From Massilia sp. TS11 (GTDB taxonomy: Bacteria; Pseudomonadota; Gammaproteobacteria; Burkholderiales; Burkholderiaceae_D): DNA of 64,000 nt. Position numbers and translations under genes: made by a program. The stretch lies in assembly GCF_022012445.1 (NCBI RefSeq), contig NZ_JAKLTS010000001.1:124001-188000 (forward strand), read 5' to 3'. Positions 35,481 through 44,347 of the stretch are shown here, in pieces; positions within the stretch are counted from its first letter, which is position 1; each line of letters opens with the position of its first letter. Under the pieces are notes generated by a model. The model saw nothing but the letters and a program-made list of their open reading frames with translations, had not been told where the DNA came from and searched no databases.

Positions 35481-36230
35481 CTAATAAAAACTCTGGGCCA
35501 GGCTGCCGATCATCAGCTGCCAGCCGTCGACCAGCACGAACAGCATCAGCTTGAACGGCAGCGAAATCACGGCCGGGGACATCATCATCATGCCCATCGA
35601 CATCAGCACCGAGGCCACCACCATGTCGATGATCAAAAACGGAATGAAGATCGCGAAGCCGATCTGGAAGGCCGTCTTCAGCTCGCTCGTGACGAAGGCC
35701 GGGATCAGGATCTTCAGCGGCACATCCTCGGGCCCCTGCAGGGCCGGGCTGCGCGAAATCTTGACGAACAGGGCCAGGTCCGACTGGCGCGTCTGGCGCA
35801 GCATGAAGGTCTTGAGCGGCGCCGCCGCCTTGTCCATCGCCTCGCCCATGGTGATGCGGTTGTCCTGCAGCGGCACATAGGCCTCGTTGTAGATCTTGTC
35901 GAACACCGGGCTCATCACGAACAGGGTGAGGAACAGCGACAGCCCGACCAGCACCTGGTTGGGCGGGGCCGACTGCGTGCCCAGAGCCTGGCGCAGCAGC
36001 GACAGCACGATGATGATGCGGGTGAAGCTGGTCATCATCAGCAGCGCGGCCGGCAGGAAGGACAGGGCCGTCAGCAGCAGGAAGGTCTGGATCGGCAGCG
36101 TATAGGTGGTGCCGCCGCCCGGGCCCGGGCTGGTGGTCAGGGCGGGAATGCCGGGCGCGGCCTGGGCCAGCAGCGGCAGGCAGAGCAGGGCGAAGGCCGC
36201 CAGGCGCGGCAGGAAACGGTCAGGACGCAT
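35481..36230 (-). CDS. fliP: Flagellar export gate protein FliP
   Basis: 249 aa. Cleavable N-terminal signal ([15 protein letters not shown]), then [60 protein letters not shown] and the C-terminal [20 protein letters not shown] hydrophobic block. Forms the core pore of the flagellar type III secretion gate. Overlaps fliO by 11 bases. Confidence 0.98.
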   Translation of the reverse strand: MRPDRFLPRLAAFALLCLPLLAQAAPGIPALTTSPGPGGGTTYTLPIQTFLLLTALSFLPAALLMMTSFTRIIIVLSLLRQALGTQSAPPNQVLVGLSLFLTLFVMSPVFDKIYNEAYVPLQDNRITMGEAMDKAAAPLKTFMLRQTRQSDLALFVKISRSPALQGPEDVPLKILIPAFVTSELKTAFQIGFAIFIPFLIIDMVVASVLMSMGMMMMSPAVISLPFKLMLFVLVDGWQLMIGSLAQSFY

Positions 36231-36768
36231 CGCGTTTTTTCAAAGTCTGTTGCAGCCAGTCGGAAAAGCTCGGGGCGGGCGCGCTCGGCTCGCCCGTGTC
36301 GGCCTGGGGCGGACGCGCCAGCGTGGCCAGGGTGTTCACGCGCCCGGGCGCGCTGCCGACCACGATCCAGGTCTCGCCGACCTCGAGCACGGCGACGCGT
36401 TCGCGTCCGCCGAGCGAGACGGCGCCGACCAGCTTGATGTTTTTGGGCGCATGCAGGGCCTGCGGCCCGAAGCGCTTGAGGGCCCAGGCCAGGCCGAGCA
36501 GCACACCGAGCACCAGCAGCAGGCCGAACACGGACTGGAACAGGCTCGAGGCCGGCACGGCCGAGCCGGTCACGGGCGGCGGCACATAGTAGGGCGGCGC
36601 GCTGGCGCCCGGCGCGGCAGGGGCCGCAGCGGGCGGCGCGGCGCTGACACTGGCGGCGCTGACGCTGGCAGCGGCGCTGGCGGCCGGTGCGTCCACGGGG
36701 GCGGCCCCGGCCACTCCCGCGGCCAGCGACCAGGCCAGGAGTCCGGGGGCAAGCAGGCGGCGCATCAT
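36220..36768 (-). CDS. fliO: FliO, assembly factor for the FliP ring
   Basis: 182 aa from ATG 36768, which overlaps the fliN stop as ATGA. Signal peptide or first helix ([20 protein letters not shown]), Ala/Pro/Ser-rich periplasmic stretch, one membrane helix ([19 protein letters not shown]) and a cytoplasmic domain with [20 protein letters not shown] and [15 protein letters not shown], typical of FliO. The longer frame reaching 37143 runs inside fliN and is not used. Confidence 0.95.
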   Translation of the reverse strand: MMRRLLAPGLLAWSLAAGVAGAAPVDAPAASAAASVSAASVSAAPPAAAPAAPGASAPPYYVPPPVTGSAVPASSLFQSVFGLLLVLGVLLGLAWALKRFGPQALHAPKNIKLVGAVSLGGRERVAVLEVGETWIVVGSAPGRVNTLATLARPPQADTGEPSAPAPSFSDWLQQTLKKRDAS

Positions 36769-37181
36769 TTGTTCAGTTTGCGGATGCGCTCGGACGGCGT
36801 GATGATGTCGGTGAGGCGGATACCGAACTTGTCGTTCACCACCACCACCTCGCCCTGGGCGATCAGACAGCCATTGACCAGCACGTCCATCGGCTCGCCG
36901 GCCAGGCCGTCGAGTTCCACCACCGAGCCCTGCGCCAGTTGCAGCAGGTTCTTGATGGCGATCTTGGTGCGCCCCAGTTCCACCGTCAGCTGGACCGGGA
37001 TGTCGAGAATGAAATCGATGTCGTTCGGGGTGTCCGACTTCACGCCCTGGTTCGAGAAGTCCTTGAACACGGCGGCGCTGGCCGCCTGGTTCTGCAAGGC
37101 TTCCGCTTCGGCGCGCGCCTGTTCGGCGATGGCGGCACCCCAATCGTCTTCGAGGCTTTGATCGTCTTGGGTATCAGACAT
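36765..37181 (-). CDS. fliN: Flagellar switch protein FliN
   Basis: 138 aa. C-ring subunit. Acidic N-terminus and a SpoA domain (DIPVQLTVELGRTKIAIKNL, LAQGSVVELDGLAGEPMDVL, NDKFGIRLTDIITPSERI). Twelve bases after fliM. Confidence 0.98.
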   Translation of the reverse strand: MSDTQDDQSLEDDWGAAIAEQARAEAEALQNQAASAAVFKDFSNQGVKSDTPNDIDFILDIPVQLTVELGRTKIAIKNLLQLAQGSVVELDGLAGEPMDVLVNGCLIAQGEVVVVNDKFGIRLTDIITPSERIRKLNK

Positions 37182-37193
37182 GGTGTGCTCCTT

Positions 37194-38180
37194 TTACTTC
37201 TTGCCCATGGTGTCGGCGTTGGCCAGCAGTTTTTCCACCTTGAGGGCGTAGTTGCCATTCATGGTGCCGTAGGTGCATTCCATCACCGGGACCCCGTCCA
37301 CGGTGGCTTCAATCATCTCCGGCACCTGGATCGGGATCACGTCCCCGACCTTGAAATTCAAGAGTTCGTCGAAGGTCGCGCGCGCCGTGCCCAGCGCCGC
37401 CACCAGTTCCACTTCGGCGATCTGGATCTGCTGGGTCATCAGGCGGATCCAGCGCTTGTCCACTTCGAGCGCCTCGCCCTGCAGACTCGAGGTCAGGGCG
37501 TCGCGGATCGGTTCGATCATCGAGTAGGGCATGCAGAAGTGGATCTGGCCCGACACGGAACCGAGTTCGACCGTGAAGGTCGAGGACACCACGACCTCGT
37601 TCGGCGTCGCGATGTTGGCGAACTGGGTGTTCATCTCGGAACGGATGTATTCGAACTCGACCGGGAAGACCGGCTCCCAGCTCTTCGTATAGGCCTCGAA
37701 CACGATGTCGAGAATGCGCAGGATGATGCGCTGCTCGGTCTGGGTGAAGTCGCGCCCCTCGACGCGCGTATGGAAACGCCCGTCGCCGCCGAACAGATTG
37801 TCCACCAGCAGGAACACCAGGCCCGGGTCGAACACCATCAGCGAGGTGCCGCGCAGCGGCTTCATGTGCACCAGATTGAGGTTGGTCGGCACCACCAGGT
37901 TACGGATGAATTCGCTGTACTTGGACACCCGCACCGAGCCGACCGAAACCTCGGCCGAACGCCGCAGGAAGTTGAACAGGCCCACGCGCAACAGGCGCGC
38001 GAAACGCTCGTTGATGATCTCGAGCGTGGGCATGCGGCCGCGGACGATCCGCTCCTGGGTCGCCAGGTTATAAGTTCTTACCCCCGAAGTTTCCTCAGGC
38101 GCGACGGTGTCGTCCTGATCGCCGTTGACGCCCTTGAGCAGGGCATCAACTTCTTCTTGGGAAAGGAAATTATCGGCCAT
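37194..38180 (-). CDS. fliM: Flagellar switch protein FliM
   Basis: 328 aa. Binds CheY-P through the N-terminal MADNFLSQEEVDALLKGV peptide, which is intact. The middle domain (MPTLEIINERFARLLRVGLF) and the C-terminal SpoA domain (ELLNFKVGDVIPIQVPEMIE) are complete. Twenty bases after fliL. Presence of the CheY-binding peptide implies chemotactic control, although no che gene is in the window. Confidence 0.98.
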   Translation of the reverse strand: MADNFLSQEEVDALLKGVNGDQDDTVAPEETSGVRTYNLATQERIVRGRMPTLEIINERFARLLRVGLFNFLRRSAEVSVGSVRVSKYSEFIRNLVVPTNLNLVHMKPLRGTSLMVFDPGLVFLLVDNLFGGDGRFHTRVEGRDFTQTEQRIILRILDIVFEAYTKSWEPVFPVEFEYIRSEMNTQFANIATPNEVVVSSTFTVELGSVSGQIHFCMPYSMIEPIRDALTSSLQGEALEVDKRWIRLMTQQIQIAEVELVAALGTARATFDELLNFKVGDVIPIQVPEMIEATVDGVPVMECTYGTMNGNYALKVEKLLANADTMGKK

Positions 38181-38200
38181 GATCCTGCGTCAAACTTCGT

Positions 38201-38701
38201 TTATTGGATGATGAAAGAGGTGTACAGCACGTCCGACACCTGCTGTTTCGGGCCGCCCTCGGTGAACGGGCGGTTGACGGCCTCGATGATCTCGGACGAC
38301 AGCTCGCGCTTGCCGTCCACCGTGTTCAGCTCGGACGCCTTCTTGTTCGACAACAGCAGCAGCAGGCGGCTGCGCACCTTCGGCATATTGTTCTTGATCA
38401 GATCGGCCTGGGCCTGGGTCGCCACCTGCAGCGAGAACTGCACCTGCAGATACTGGTCGCCGCTCTCGGGCACCAGGTTGACGGTGAAGGGCTCGAGATT
38501 CATGAACACCGGCGGCTCCGCATGGGCGGCCACTTCCTCGTGTTTTTCGGCCGCCGGTTTCTTCATCAGAAACATGTAGGCGCCGCCGCCGCCCAGACCG
38601 AGGGCGAGCACGGCCGCGATGATCATAATCAACTTTTTCTTACCACCGCCTGCTGGTGCTTCCGCTTTCGGATCAGCTTTCATTTTGTTGTTCGCTTTCA
38701 A
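38201..38701 (-). CDS. fliL: Basal-body-associated stator regulator FliL
   Basis: 166 aa with TTG start at 38701, chosen because GAGG lies about 5 bases upstream; the ATG 18 bases later has no ribosome site. Short basic cytoplasmic N-terminus, one membrane helix (KKLIMIIAAVLALGLGGGGA) and a periplasmic domain (FMNLEPFTVNLVPESGDQYL, NNMPKVRSRLLLLLSNKKA). First gene of fliL-R; 99 bp separate it from fliK. Confidence 0.95.
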   Translation of the reverse strand: MKANNKMKADPKAEAPAGGGKKKLIMIIAAVLALGLGGGGAYMFLMKKPAAEKHEEVAAHAEPPVFMNLEPFTVNLVPESGDQYLQVQFSLQVATQAQADLIKNNMPKVRSRLLLLLSNKKASELNTVDGKRELSSEIIEAVNRPFTEGGPKQQVSDVLYTSFIIQ

Positions 38702-38749
38702 GTTTCCTCTTTACTGCGATAAACGTGGACCAGCCATCATTATGTCATT

Positions 38750-38783
38750 ATCGGGGGAAACATAGCAGCGCCATCGGGGGAAA
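38750..38783. promoter_or_regulatory. Paired 11-bp direct repeats upstream of fliL
   Basis: ATCGGGGGAAA occurs at 38750-38760 and again at 38773-38783, 23 bp apart (about two helical turns), between the fliK stop and fliL. On the fliL strand they read TTTCCCCCGAT, and the second runs into GATAATGACATAATG, which includes possible -10 boxes. Could be an activator site for fliL-R. Confidence 0.4.
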
Positions 38784-38800
38784 AGCGCGGTGTTTACCCT

Positions 38801-40807
38801 TCAGGCAAAGGTATCGAGCAGACCCTGACGCGCCCCGCCGCGCAGGGGGCGCGCCGCTTCCGCCGCGGCCGCCGTATTCGTCAGTACCGGGCCCGTCTCG
38901 CGCGCCAGTGCGGCGCCGCCGCCCTGGCCGCGCCCGCCGCCCGACTGCTGCTGGGCGCTGGCCTGGGCCTGCTGCTGTTGCTGCTGCTGGTCGGGGCTGC
39001 CGGCATTGACGCTGGCGCTGTTCAGCGTGACCCCGGCCTCGCTCATCATTTCTTTCAATTTCGGCATCGCCTGTTCGAGCGCGGCGCGCACTTCGGGCTG
39101 GGCCGCCGTGAAGCTCACACCGGCCTGGTCATTGTTGACGTTCAGCACCACCTGCAGGGGGCCGAGGTCGGGCGGATTCAGGGTCAGGGTCGCGCTCTGT
39201 TCTTCGCCGGCGACCATCCAGACCATCTTCGTGCCCAGCTGTTCATTCCACTGCTCGCTGCCGACCCGGCCCGGCAGGCGGTTCTCGGCCGCGCTGGCCT
39301 GGGCGGCGGCGGCCGTCGGCGCGGCGGCTTGCAGGCTCTGGCCGCTGGCCGGGGCCAGCGGAGCCAGCGGGGCCATGGCCTCGCGTGCCTGGGGCAGGGC
39401 GGGGGCGGCCTCGCGCGCCCCGGCCTGGGGCTGGGCCGCGGCGAATTGGACGCCCGCGGCCTCGCTGCGCGCGCCGGCCGGCACGGCGGCGCTGCTCTGG
39501 GGCGCCTCGGCGCCGCGCAGTTCCTGGGCAAAGCTGCCCGGGGCGGCGGCGGCCGGCTTGTCGCTGGCGGCGCCGCTCACGCCCGTCTGGCTGGCGCGCA
39601 CGGCGCTGGCGTCCGCACTGGCTGCGCCGGCCTCGGCCGCAAGGGGGGCGGCAGCGGGGCGCGCCGCATCGGGGCGCTCGGCGCCGCTGGCGCTGGCCGC
39701 AGTCGCGGCGGCGGCCGGGGCGGCGGCGCTGGCGGCTGCCTCGGCGCTCTGGCCGGCCTGCAGACTGGCCAGCTGGGCGGCGTTCTGCTGCTGGGCCGCG
39801 CTCTGGCTGGCAGTGCTCTGGCGTTCGGCGCGCTGGCTGCCCGCGCGGGCGGCCTCGGCCACGGTGTTCTGCAGTTTCAGGTCCTTGGCCGGGGCGCCAT
39901 TGGCGGCCTTGGCCAGGGTGGCGGCAAAGCCCGCCTGGCCGTCCTGCGCGGCGGCGGCCTGCACGGCGCTGGCGGCGCTCTGGGCGGCCGCATCGGCGGC
40001 CAGCGTCTCGCCGGCGTCGGCCGCGGCGGCGGCCGTGCTGCTCAGGGCCGCGCTGGCGCTGGCGGCGCTGCTGTCGGCGCTGCCCTGGCGGGCGCTGCTC
40101 TGACGGCCGCTGGCGCTGCCGGGCAGGGCGCTGTTGCTGGCGGCCGCGGCCAGACTGGCCGCCGTCAGCGGGTCGGCGCTGGCCTGCAGCGCCGGCGTGG
40201 CGCTGTCGGCGCCGCGCGCGCTGGCGCTGTCCTTGGCGCTGGCGTCGGCGGCCGGCACCGCCGCACCGGGCTGATTGAAATTGATGATCATGGCCAGCAT
40301 GTCGGCCAGCGGCGAGGCGGCGGCCGGATCGCTGGCCGCGGCGGCGTCGCTCTGGCTGTCGCTGGCGGCCGGCGTGCCGCTGGCCTCGCTCTCGGTCTCG
40401 GCCTTGGCGGGTGTGCCGGGCGCCGCGGGCGCACTGGCGCTGGCGGTGGCCGGATCGGCGCTGGCGCTGCTGTCGGCGCTGGCGTCGGCCTGGCTGTCGG
40501 TACCCTCGGCCGGACGGGCCGGCGCCGCCGCCGGCGCGCTGCTGGCCTCCGGCCTGGCCGGGGCGCTGGCGGCCTGGCTGGTCTGGGGAGCGGCCGGGCT
40601 GTCGGCCGGGCGCGCGGGCGCACTGGCCGGACGCGCGGCCTCGGCCGGCGGCGCGGCCTCGGGCTGGCGCGCCTGCATTTCGCGCTGCAGGGTCTGCTGG
40701 AAAGCTTCGGGTGCGGCGCCGAAGCTGACCTGGCTGGTCACGCCGCCGCGCGCGGGCACGGTCGGCGCGCCGCTGTTCACCTGGATCGGTAAGTTCTGAG
40801 TCTGCAT
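38801..40807 (-). CDS. fliK: Hook-length control protein FliK
   Basis: 668 aa. Residues 40-500 are very Ala/Ser-rich, low complexity and likely unfolded: the molecular ruler. The C-terminal Flg_hook domain is clear (WNEQLGTKMVWMVAGEEQSA, LTLNPPDLGPLQVVLNVNND, VSFTAAQPEVRAALEQAMPK), followed by a Gln tract (QQQQQQQ) and a Gly-rich tail. Switches export from hook to filament proteins through FlhB. Last gene of fliF-G-H-I-J-K. The great length may relate to a longer or thicker hook built by the enlarged FlgE. Confidence 0.95.
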   Translation of the reverse strand: MQTQNLPIQVNSGAPTVPARGGVTSQVSFGAAPEAFQQTLQREMQARQPEAAPPAEAARPASAPARPADSPAAPQTSQAASAPARPEASSAPAAAPARPAEGTDSQADASADSSASADPATASASAPAAPGTPAKAETESEASGTPAASDSQSDAAAASDPAAASPLADMLAMIINFNQPGAAVPAADASAKDSASARGADSATPALQASADPLTAASLAAAASNSALPGSASGRQSSARQGSADSSAASASAALSSTAAAAADAGETLAADAAAQSAASAVQAAAAQDGQAGFAATLAKAANGAPAKDLKLQNTVAEAARAGSQRAERQSTASQSAAQQQNAAQLASLQAGQSAEAAASAAAPAAAATAASASGAERPDAARPAAAPLAAEAGAASADASAVRASQTGVSGAASDKPAAAAPGSFAQELRGAEAPQSSAAVPAGARSEAAGVQFAAAQPQAGAREAAPALPQAREAMAPLAPLAPASGQSLQAAAPTAAAAQASAAENRLPGRVGSEQWNEQLGTKMVWMVAGEEQSATLTLNPPDLGPLQVVLNVNNDQAGVSFTAAQPEVRAALEQAMPKLKEMMSEAGVTLNSASVNAGSPDQQQQQQQAQASAQQQSGGGRGQGGGAALARETGPVLTNTAAAAEAARPLRGGARQGLLDTFA

Positions 40808-40828
40808 GATTGCGCCGTCTTCCCCACG

Positions 40829-41269
40829 TTATCGTCTATCGAAAGCCCGCCGTGCGGCGAACTCGTCCATCATCTTCTGGTCGCGCTTGTTTTCCAGGCG
40901 CAGTGCTTCTTCGGCCGCCCGCTGCGACAGCGTGGCGTAGGACAGGCGCTTGCGTTCGCACACCTGCCAGTTTTGCTTCTCCTGCTCGCTGCGCCGGCGC
41001 GCGTGGCCGACCACTTCCTGCTGGCCCTTGACGGCGTTATCGAGCTTGCCGAGGAAGGCCAGGAAGTTCTGAAAGGCCATCGGCGCCATGCCTTGCACCT
41101 GGGCCGCCTCGAAGCGGATCGCGTAGTCATTCCGGTAGCCCTGCAGCAGCTGCAGCTTTTTTTCCGCATCATCGAGGGCCTTGAGGGCCTGGCCGAGGCG
41201 CTTGGCGGCGTTGTCGACGTCGCGCTGGGCCAGTTCAGTCAGGGTCTCGAGAGCGGTTTTGGTGGCCAT
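40829..41269 (-). CDS. fliJ: Export chaperone/stalk protein FliJ
   Basis: 146 aa, entirely helical coiled coil (TLTELAQRDVDNAAKRLGQA; LRLENKRDQKMMDEFAARRA). Couples the FliI ATPase ring to FlhA. Thirty-five bases after fliI and 21 before fliK. Low sequence complexity but normal length and position. Confidence 0.93.
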   Translation of the reverse strand: MATKTALETLTELAQRDVDNAAKRLGQALKALDDAEKKLQLLQGYRNDYAIRFEAAQVQGMAPMAFQNFLAFLGKLDNAVKGQQEVVGHARRRSEQEKQNWQVCERKRLSYATLSQRAAEEALRLENKRDQKMMDEFAARRAFDRR

Positions 41270-41304
41270 ATGACAGCATTATAGGAAGGCGGCCGGCCCG
41301 GCAA

Positions 41305-42711
41305 TCAGGAGAACAGCGAGGATAATTGCCCTAAGCTCTGGCCCATGTTGACCTTTTCGTGGATTTCCTGGCGCAGGAATTCCTCGATCGGCTCGCGCAG
41401 CGAGATGGCCTGGTCGAGCACCGGATCGCTGCCGGCCGCATACGCGCCCACGCTGATCAGGTCGCGTGCGCGCTCATAGCGCGAGAACAGCTGCTTGAGG
41501 CGGCGCGCGCGCTGCTGGTGCTCGGCGCTGGTGATATTGTGCATGGCGCGGCTGATCGACTGTTCAATATCGATCGCCGGGTAGTGGCCGGCTTCGGCCA
41601 GGCGGCGGTTGAGCACGATATGCCCGTCCAGAATCGCGCGCGCCGAGTCGGCGATCGGGTCCTGCTGGTCGTCGCCCTCGGTCAGCACGGTGTAGAAGGC
41701 GGTGATCGAGCCGCCGCCCTCGGGCCCGTTGCCGGCCCGTTCGACCAGCACCGGCAGCTTGGCGAACACCGAGGGCGGATAGCCCTTGGTGGCCGGCGGC
41801 TCGCCGATCGCCAGCGCGATCTCGCGCTGCGCCATTGCATAGCGCGTCAGCGAGTCCATAATCAGGAGCACATTCTTGCCTTCGTCGCGGAAGTACTCGG
41901 CGATCGCCGTCGCATAGGCGGCGCCCTGCAGACGCATCAGGGGCGGGGTGTCGGCCGGGGCCGCCACGACGACCGAGCGGCGCAGGCCTTCCTCGCCCAG
42001 AATCTGTTCGATGAATTCCTTGACCTCGCGCCCCCGTTCGCCGATCAGGCCGACCACGATCACATCGGCTTCGGTATAGCGCGCCATCATCCCCAGCAGC
42101 ACCGACTTGCCGACGCCGGAGCCGGCGAACAGGCCCAGACGCTGGCCGCGACCGACCGTCAGCATGGCATTGATGGCGCGTACGCCGACGTCGAGCGTGT
42201 CGACGATCGGCGCGCGTTCGAGCGGGTTGGCGGGGCGCACATTGATCGGCGCCGCGTCGACCGTGTTCAACGGCCCCTTCTCGTCGAGCGGGCGGCCGGC
42301 GCCGTCGAGCACGCGTCCGAGCAGCTGCCAGCCGACCGGCAGGTGGCGCGCGCGGTCCTGCGGGCGGCGGCGCGGGTGATTGACCGTGCCCGGCTTCGGG
42401 ATCGGCATCTCGACCGGATACACGCGGGTGCCGGGCAGCACGCCCTCGACATCGCTCTGCGGCATCAGGAACAGGCGTTCGCCCTCGAAGCCGACCACTT
42501 CGGCGTCGATCTTGCCGCCGCTCGGCAGCGGCACATAGCAGGCGCTGCCCACGGCCAGCTTCAGGCCGACGCACTCCATGACCAGCCCGGCCACGCGCGT
42601 GATCCGGCCCGACATCTGCATCGGCTCGACGAAGCTGGCGACCGCCGTGCAGTCACGGATGAAGGCCTTCCAGCGCGCCGTGTGGGGATCGAGGGCGGAC
42701 AGTTTTTCCAT
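41305..42711 (-). CDS. fliI: Flagellum-specific ATPase FliI
   Basis: 468 aa, F1-beta-like. Walker [34 protein letters not shown], Walker B-like [20 protein letters not shown] and [18 protein letters not shown] are intact. Energises export together with the proton motive force. Three bases after fliH. Confidence 0.98.
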   Translation of the reverse strand: MEKLSALDPHTARWKAFIRDCTAVASFVEPMQMSGRITRVAGLVMECVGLKLAVGSACYVPLPSGGKIDAEVVGFEGERLFLMPQSDVEGVLPGTRVYPVEMPIPKPGTVNHPRRRPQDRARHLPVGWQLLGRVLDGAGRPLDEKGPLNTVDAAPINVRPANPLERAPIVDTLDVGVRAINAMLTVGRGQRLGLFAGSGVGKSVLLGMMARYTEADVIVVGLIGERGREVKEFIEQILGEEGLRRSVVVAAPADTPPLMRLQGAAYATAIAEYFRDEGKNVLLIMDSLTRYAMAQREIALAIGEPPATKGYPPSVFAKLPVLVERAGNGPEGGGSITAFYTVLTEGDDQQDPIADSARAILDGHIVLNRRLAEAGHYPAIDIEQSISRAMHNITSAEHQQRARRLKQLFSRYERARDLISVGAYAAGSDPVLDQAISLREPIEEFLRQEIHEKVNMGQSLGQLSSLFS

Positions 42712-42714
42712 CGC

Positions 42715-43359
42715 TTAGGCCAGCCACTCGAGGTCCTGGCCGAGCGCCTGCATCAGGCGTGCCCAGCGGTGCGAGGCCTGCGCGTCCATCTGGTTGGTGG
42801 CGGTGTCGACGCGGCAGCCGCCGCGCTGGATGATCGGGTCCTCGACCACGCGCCAGCCGCCTTGCTCGAGTTCCTCGCCGATCCCGGCGCGCACGATCTC
42901 GGCGTCGTCCGGGTGCAGGGTGATGGTGGCCGGCTGGTGCACGATCGGCAGATAGCTGATCGCTTCCTTGACGATCGGGATCACCAGTTCGGGTTTGACC
43001 TGCAGGGCCTGGCGCAGCATGCCGCGCGCCAGCTGCAGGGCCAGTTCGAGCACATCGTGGGCCACGGTTTCATCGCTGGCCTTCAAGGCCTGGCTGAAGC
43101 CGAGCGCGATCTGCTGCAGGTGGGCCAGTTCCTGGTCGGCTTCGAGCTTGCCGCGCGCCAGACCATCGGCATAGCCGGCCGCATGCCCGGCCTCGTAGCC
43201 GGCCACGCGCGCCTCTTCCTTGATCTGGGCGACATCGTCCTCGGTCGGCAGGATCACCGGCGGCGGCTCGTCCTTCTTGGCCGACGGCCGGTTATCGCCG
43301 AAGGAGGTCATCTCCCAGCGTTGATAAGCCGTCTGCAATTCTTTCGGCAGATTAGACAA
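42715..43359 (-). CDS. fliH: FliI regulator FliH
   Basis: 214 aa. Starts MSNLPKELQTAYQRWEMTSF, followed by a charged helix with GxxxG-type spacing (AGYEAGHAAGYADGLARGKL) characteristic of FliH, and an ATPase-delta-like C-terminal domain (QVKPELVIPIVKEAISYLPI; ITLHPDDAEIVRAGIGEEL). Overlaps fliG by 8 bases. Confidence 0.96.
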   Translation of the reverse strand: MSNLPKELQTAYQRWEMTSFGDNRPSAKKDEPPPVILPTEDDVAQIKEEARVAGYEAGHAAGYADGLARGKLEADQELAHLQQIALGFSQALKASDETVAHDVLELALQLARGMLRQALQVKPELVIPIVKEAISYLPIVHQPATITLHPDDAEIVRAGIGEELEQGGWRVVEDPIIQRGGCRVDTATNQMDAQASHRWARLMQALGQDLEWLA

Positions 43360-44347
43360 ACGAATCCTCGCCCTTTCCGCCTAGCACGATCTGACCCTCG
43401 TCCGCCAGGCGGCGCACGATCTGGAGAATCTGTTTCTGCTGGGCTTCCACTTCCGACAGGCGCACCGGGCCTTTCGACTCGAGGTCCTCGCGCATCATCT
43501 CGGCCGCACGCTGCGACATATTCTTGAAGATCTTCTCGCGCAGATCGGGACCGGCGCCCTTGAGGGCGATGATCAGCATCTCGGACTGGACCTCGCGCAG
43601 CAGCAGCTGGATGCCGCGGTCGTCGATGTCGATGATGTTCTCGAACACGAACATCTCGTCCATGATGCGCTGGGCCATGTCGTTGTCGTAGTTCTTGATA
43701 TTGTCCATGACCGAGCCTTCCTGCTCGCTCGACATGAAGTTGAGAATCTCGGCCGCCGCGCGCACGCCGCCGAGCGTCGATTTCTTGATGTTCTCGTTAC
43801 CCGACAGCAGCTTGGTCAGCACGTCGTTGAGTTCGCGCAGGGCGGCCGGCTGCACGCCGTCGAGCGTGGCGATACGCAGCACCACGTCATTGCGCAGGCG
43901 GTCCGAGAAGTGGCCGAGGATCTCGCAAGCCTGGTCGCGTTCCAGGTGGACCAGGATGGTGGCGATGATCTGCGGGTGTTCGTTGCGGATCAGTTCGGCG
44001 ACGGAGGAGGAGTCCATCCACTTCAGGCTTTCGATGCCCGAGGCGTCCTTGCCGCCCAAAATACGCGACAGCAGCACCGAGGCCTTGTCGTCGCCGAGCG
44101 CCTTGGTCAGCACCTGGCGGATGTAGGCGTCCGAGTCGAGGCCGACGGTCGAATTGAGTTCCGTCTGGCTGCGGAAATCCTCGAGCACGCCGACCACCTG
44201 TTCGTGGGCGATGCCCTTCATCTGGGCCATGGCCGCGCCCAGCTTGAGCACCTCGCGCGGGCCGAGGAACTTCATCACTTCGGCCGCCTCGTGCTCGCCG
44301 ATGGCCAGCATCAGGATCGCGGCTTTTTCAATCCCGTTGTCATTCAT
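43352..44347 (-). CDS. fliG: Flagellar switch protein FliG
   Basis: 331 aa. Torque-generating C-ring protein. N-terminal domain binds FliF (GIEKAAILMLAIGEHEAAEV), the middle carries the EHPQ motif in IRNEHPQIIATILVHLERDQ, and the C-terminal charged helix (QRAAEMMREDLESKGPVRLS) contacts the stator. Overlaps fliF by 8 bases and fliH by 8. Confidence 0.98.
   Translation of the reverse strand: MNDNGIEKAAILMLAIGEHEAAEVMKFLGPREVLKLGAAMAQMKGIAHEQVVGVLEDFRSQTELNSTVGLDSDAYIRQVLTKALGDDKASVLLSRILGGKDASGIESLKWMDSSSVAELIRNEHPQIIATILVHLERDQACEILGHFSDRLRNDVVLRIATLDGVQPAALRELNDVLTKLLSGNENIKKSTLGGVRAAAEILNFMSSEQEGSVMDNIKNYDNDMAQRIMDEMFVFENIIDIDDRGIQLLLREVQSEMLIIALKGAGPDLREKIFKNMSQRAAEMMREDLESKGPVRLSEVEAQQKQILQIVRRLADEGQIVLGGKGEDSFV

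Noticed and set aside
38801-40807. Plus-strand 604-aa ORF antisense to fliK
   Set aside because: Results from the GC-rich Ala/Ser codons of fliK; the minus frame carries the Flg_hook domain.
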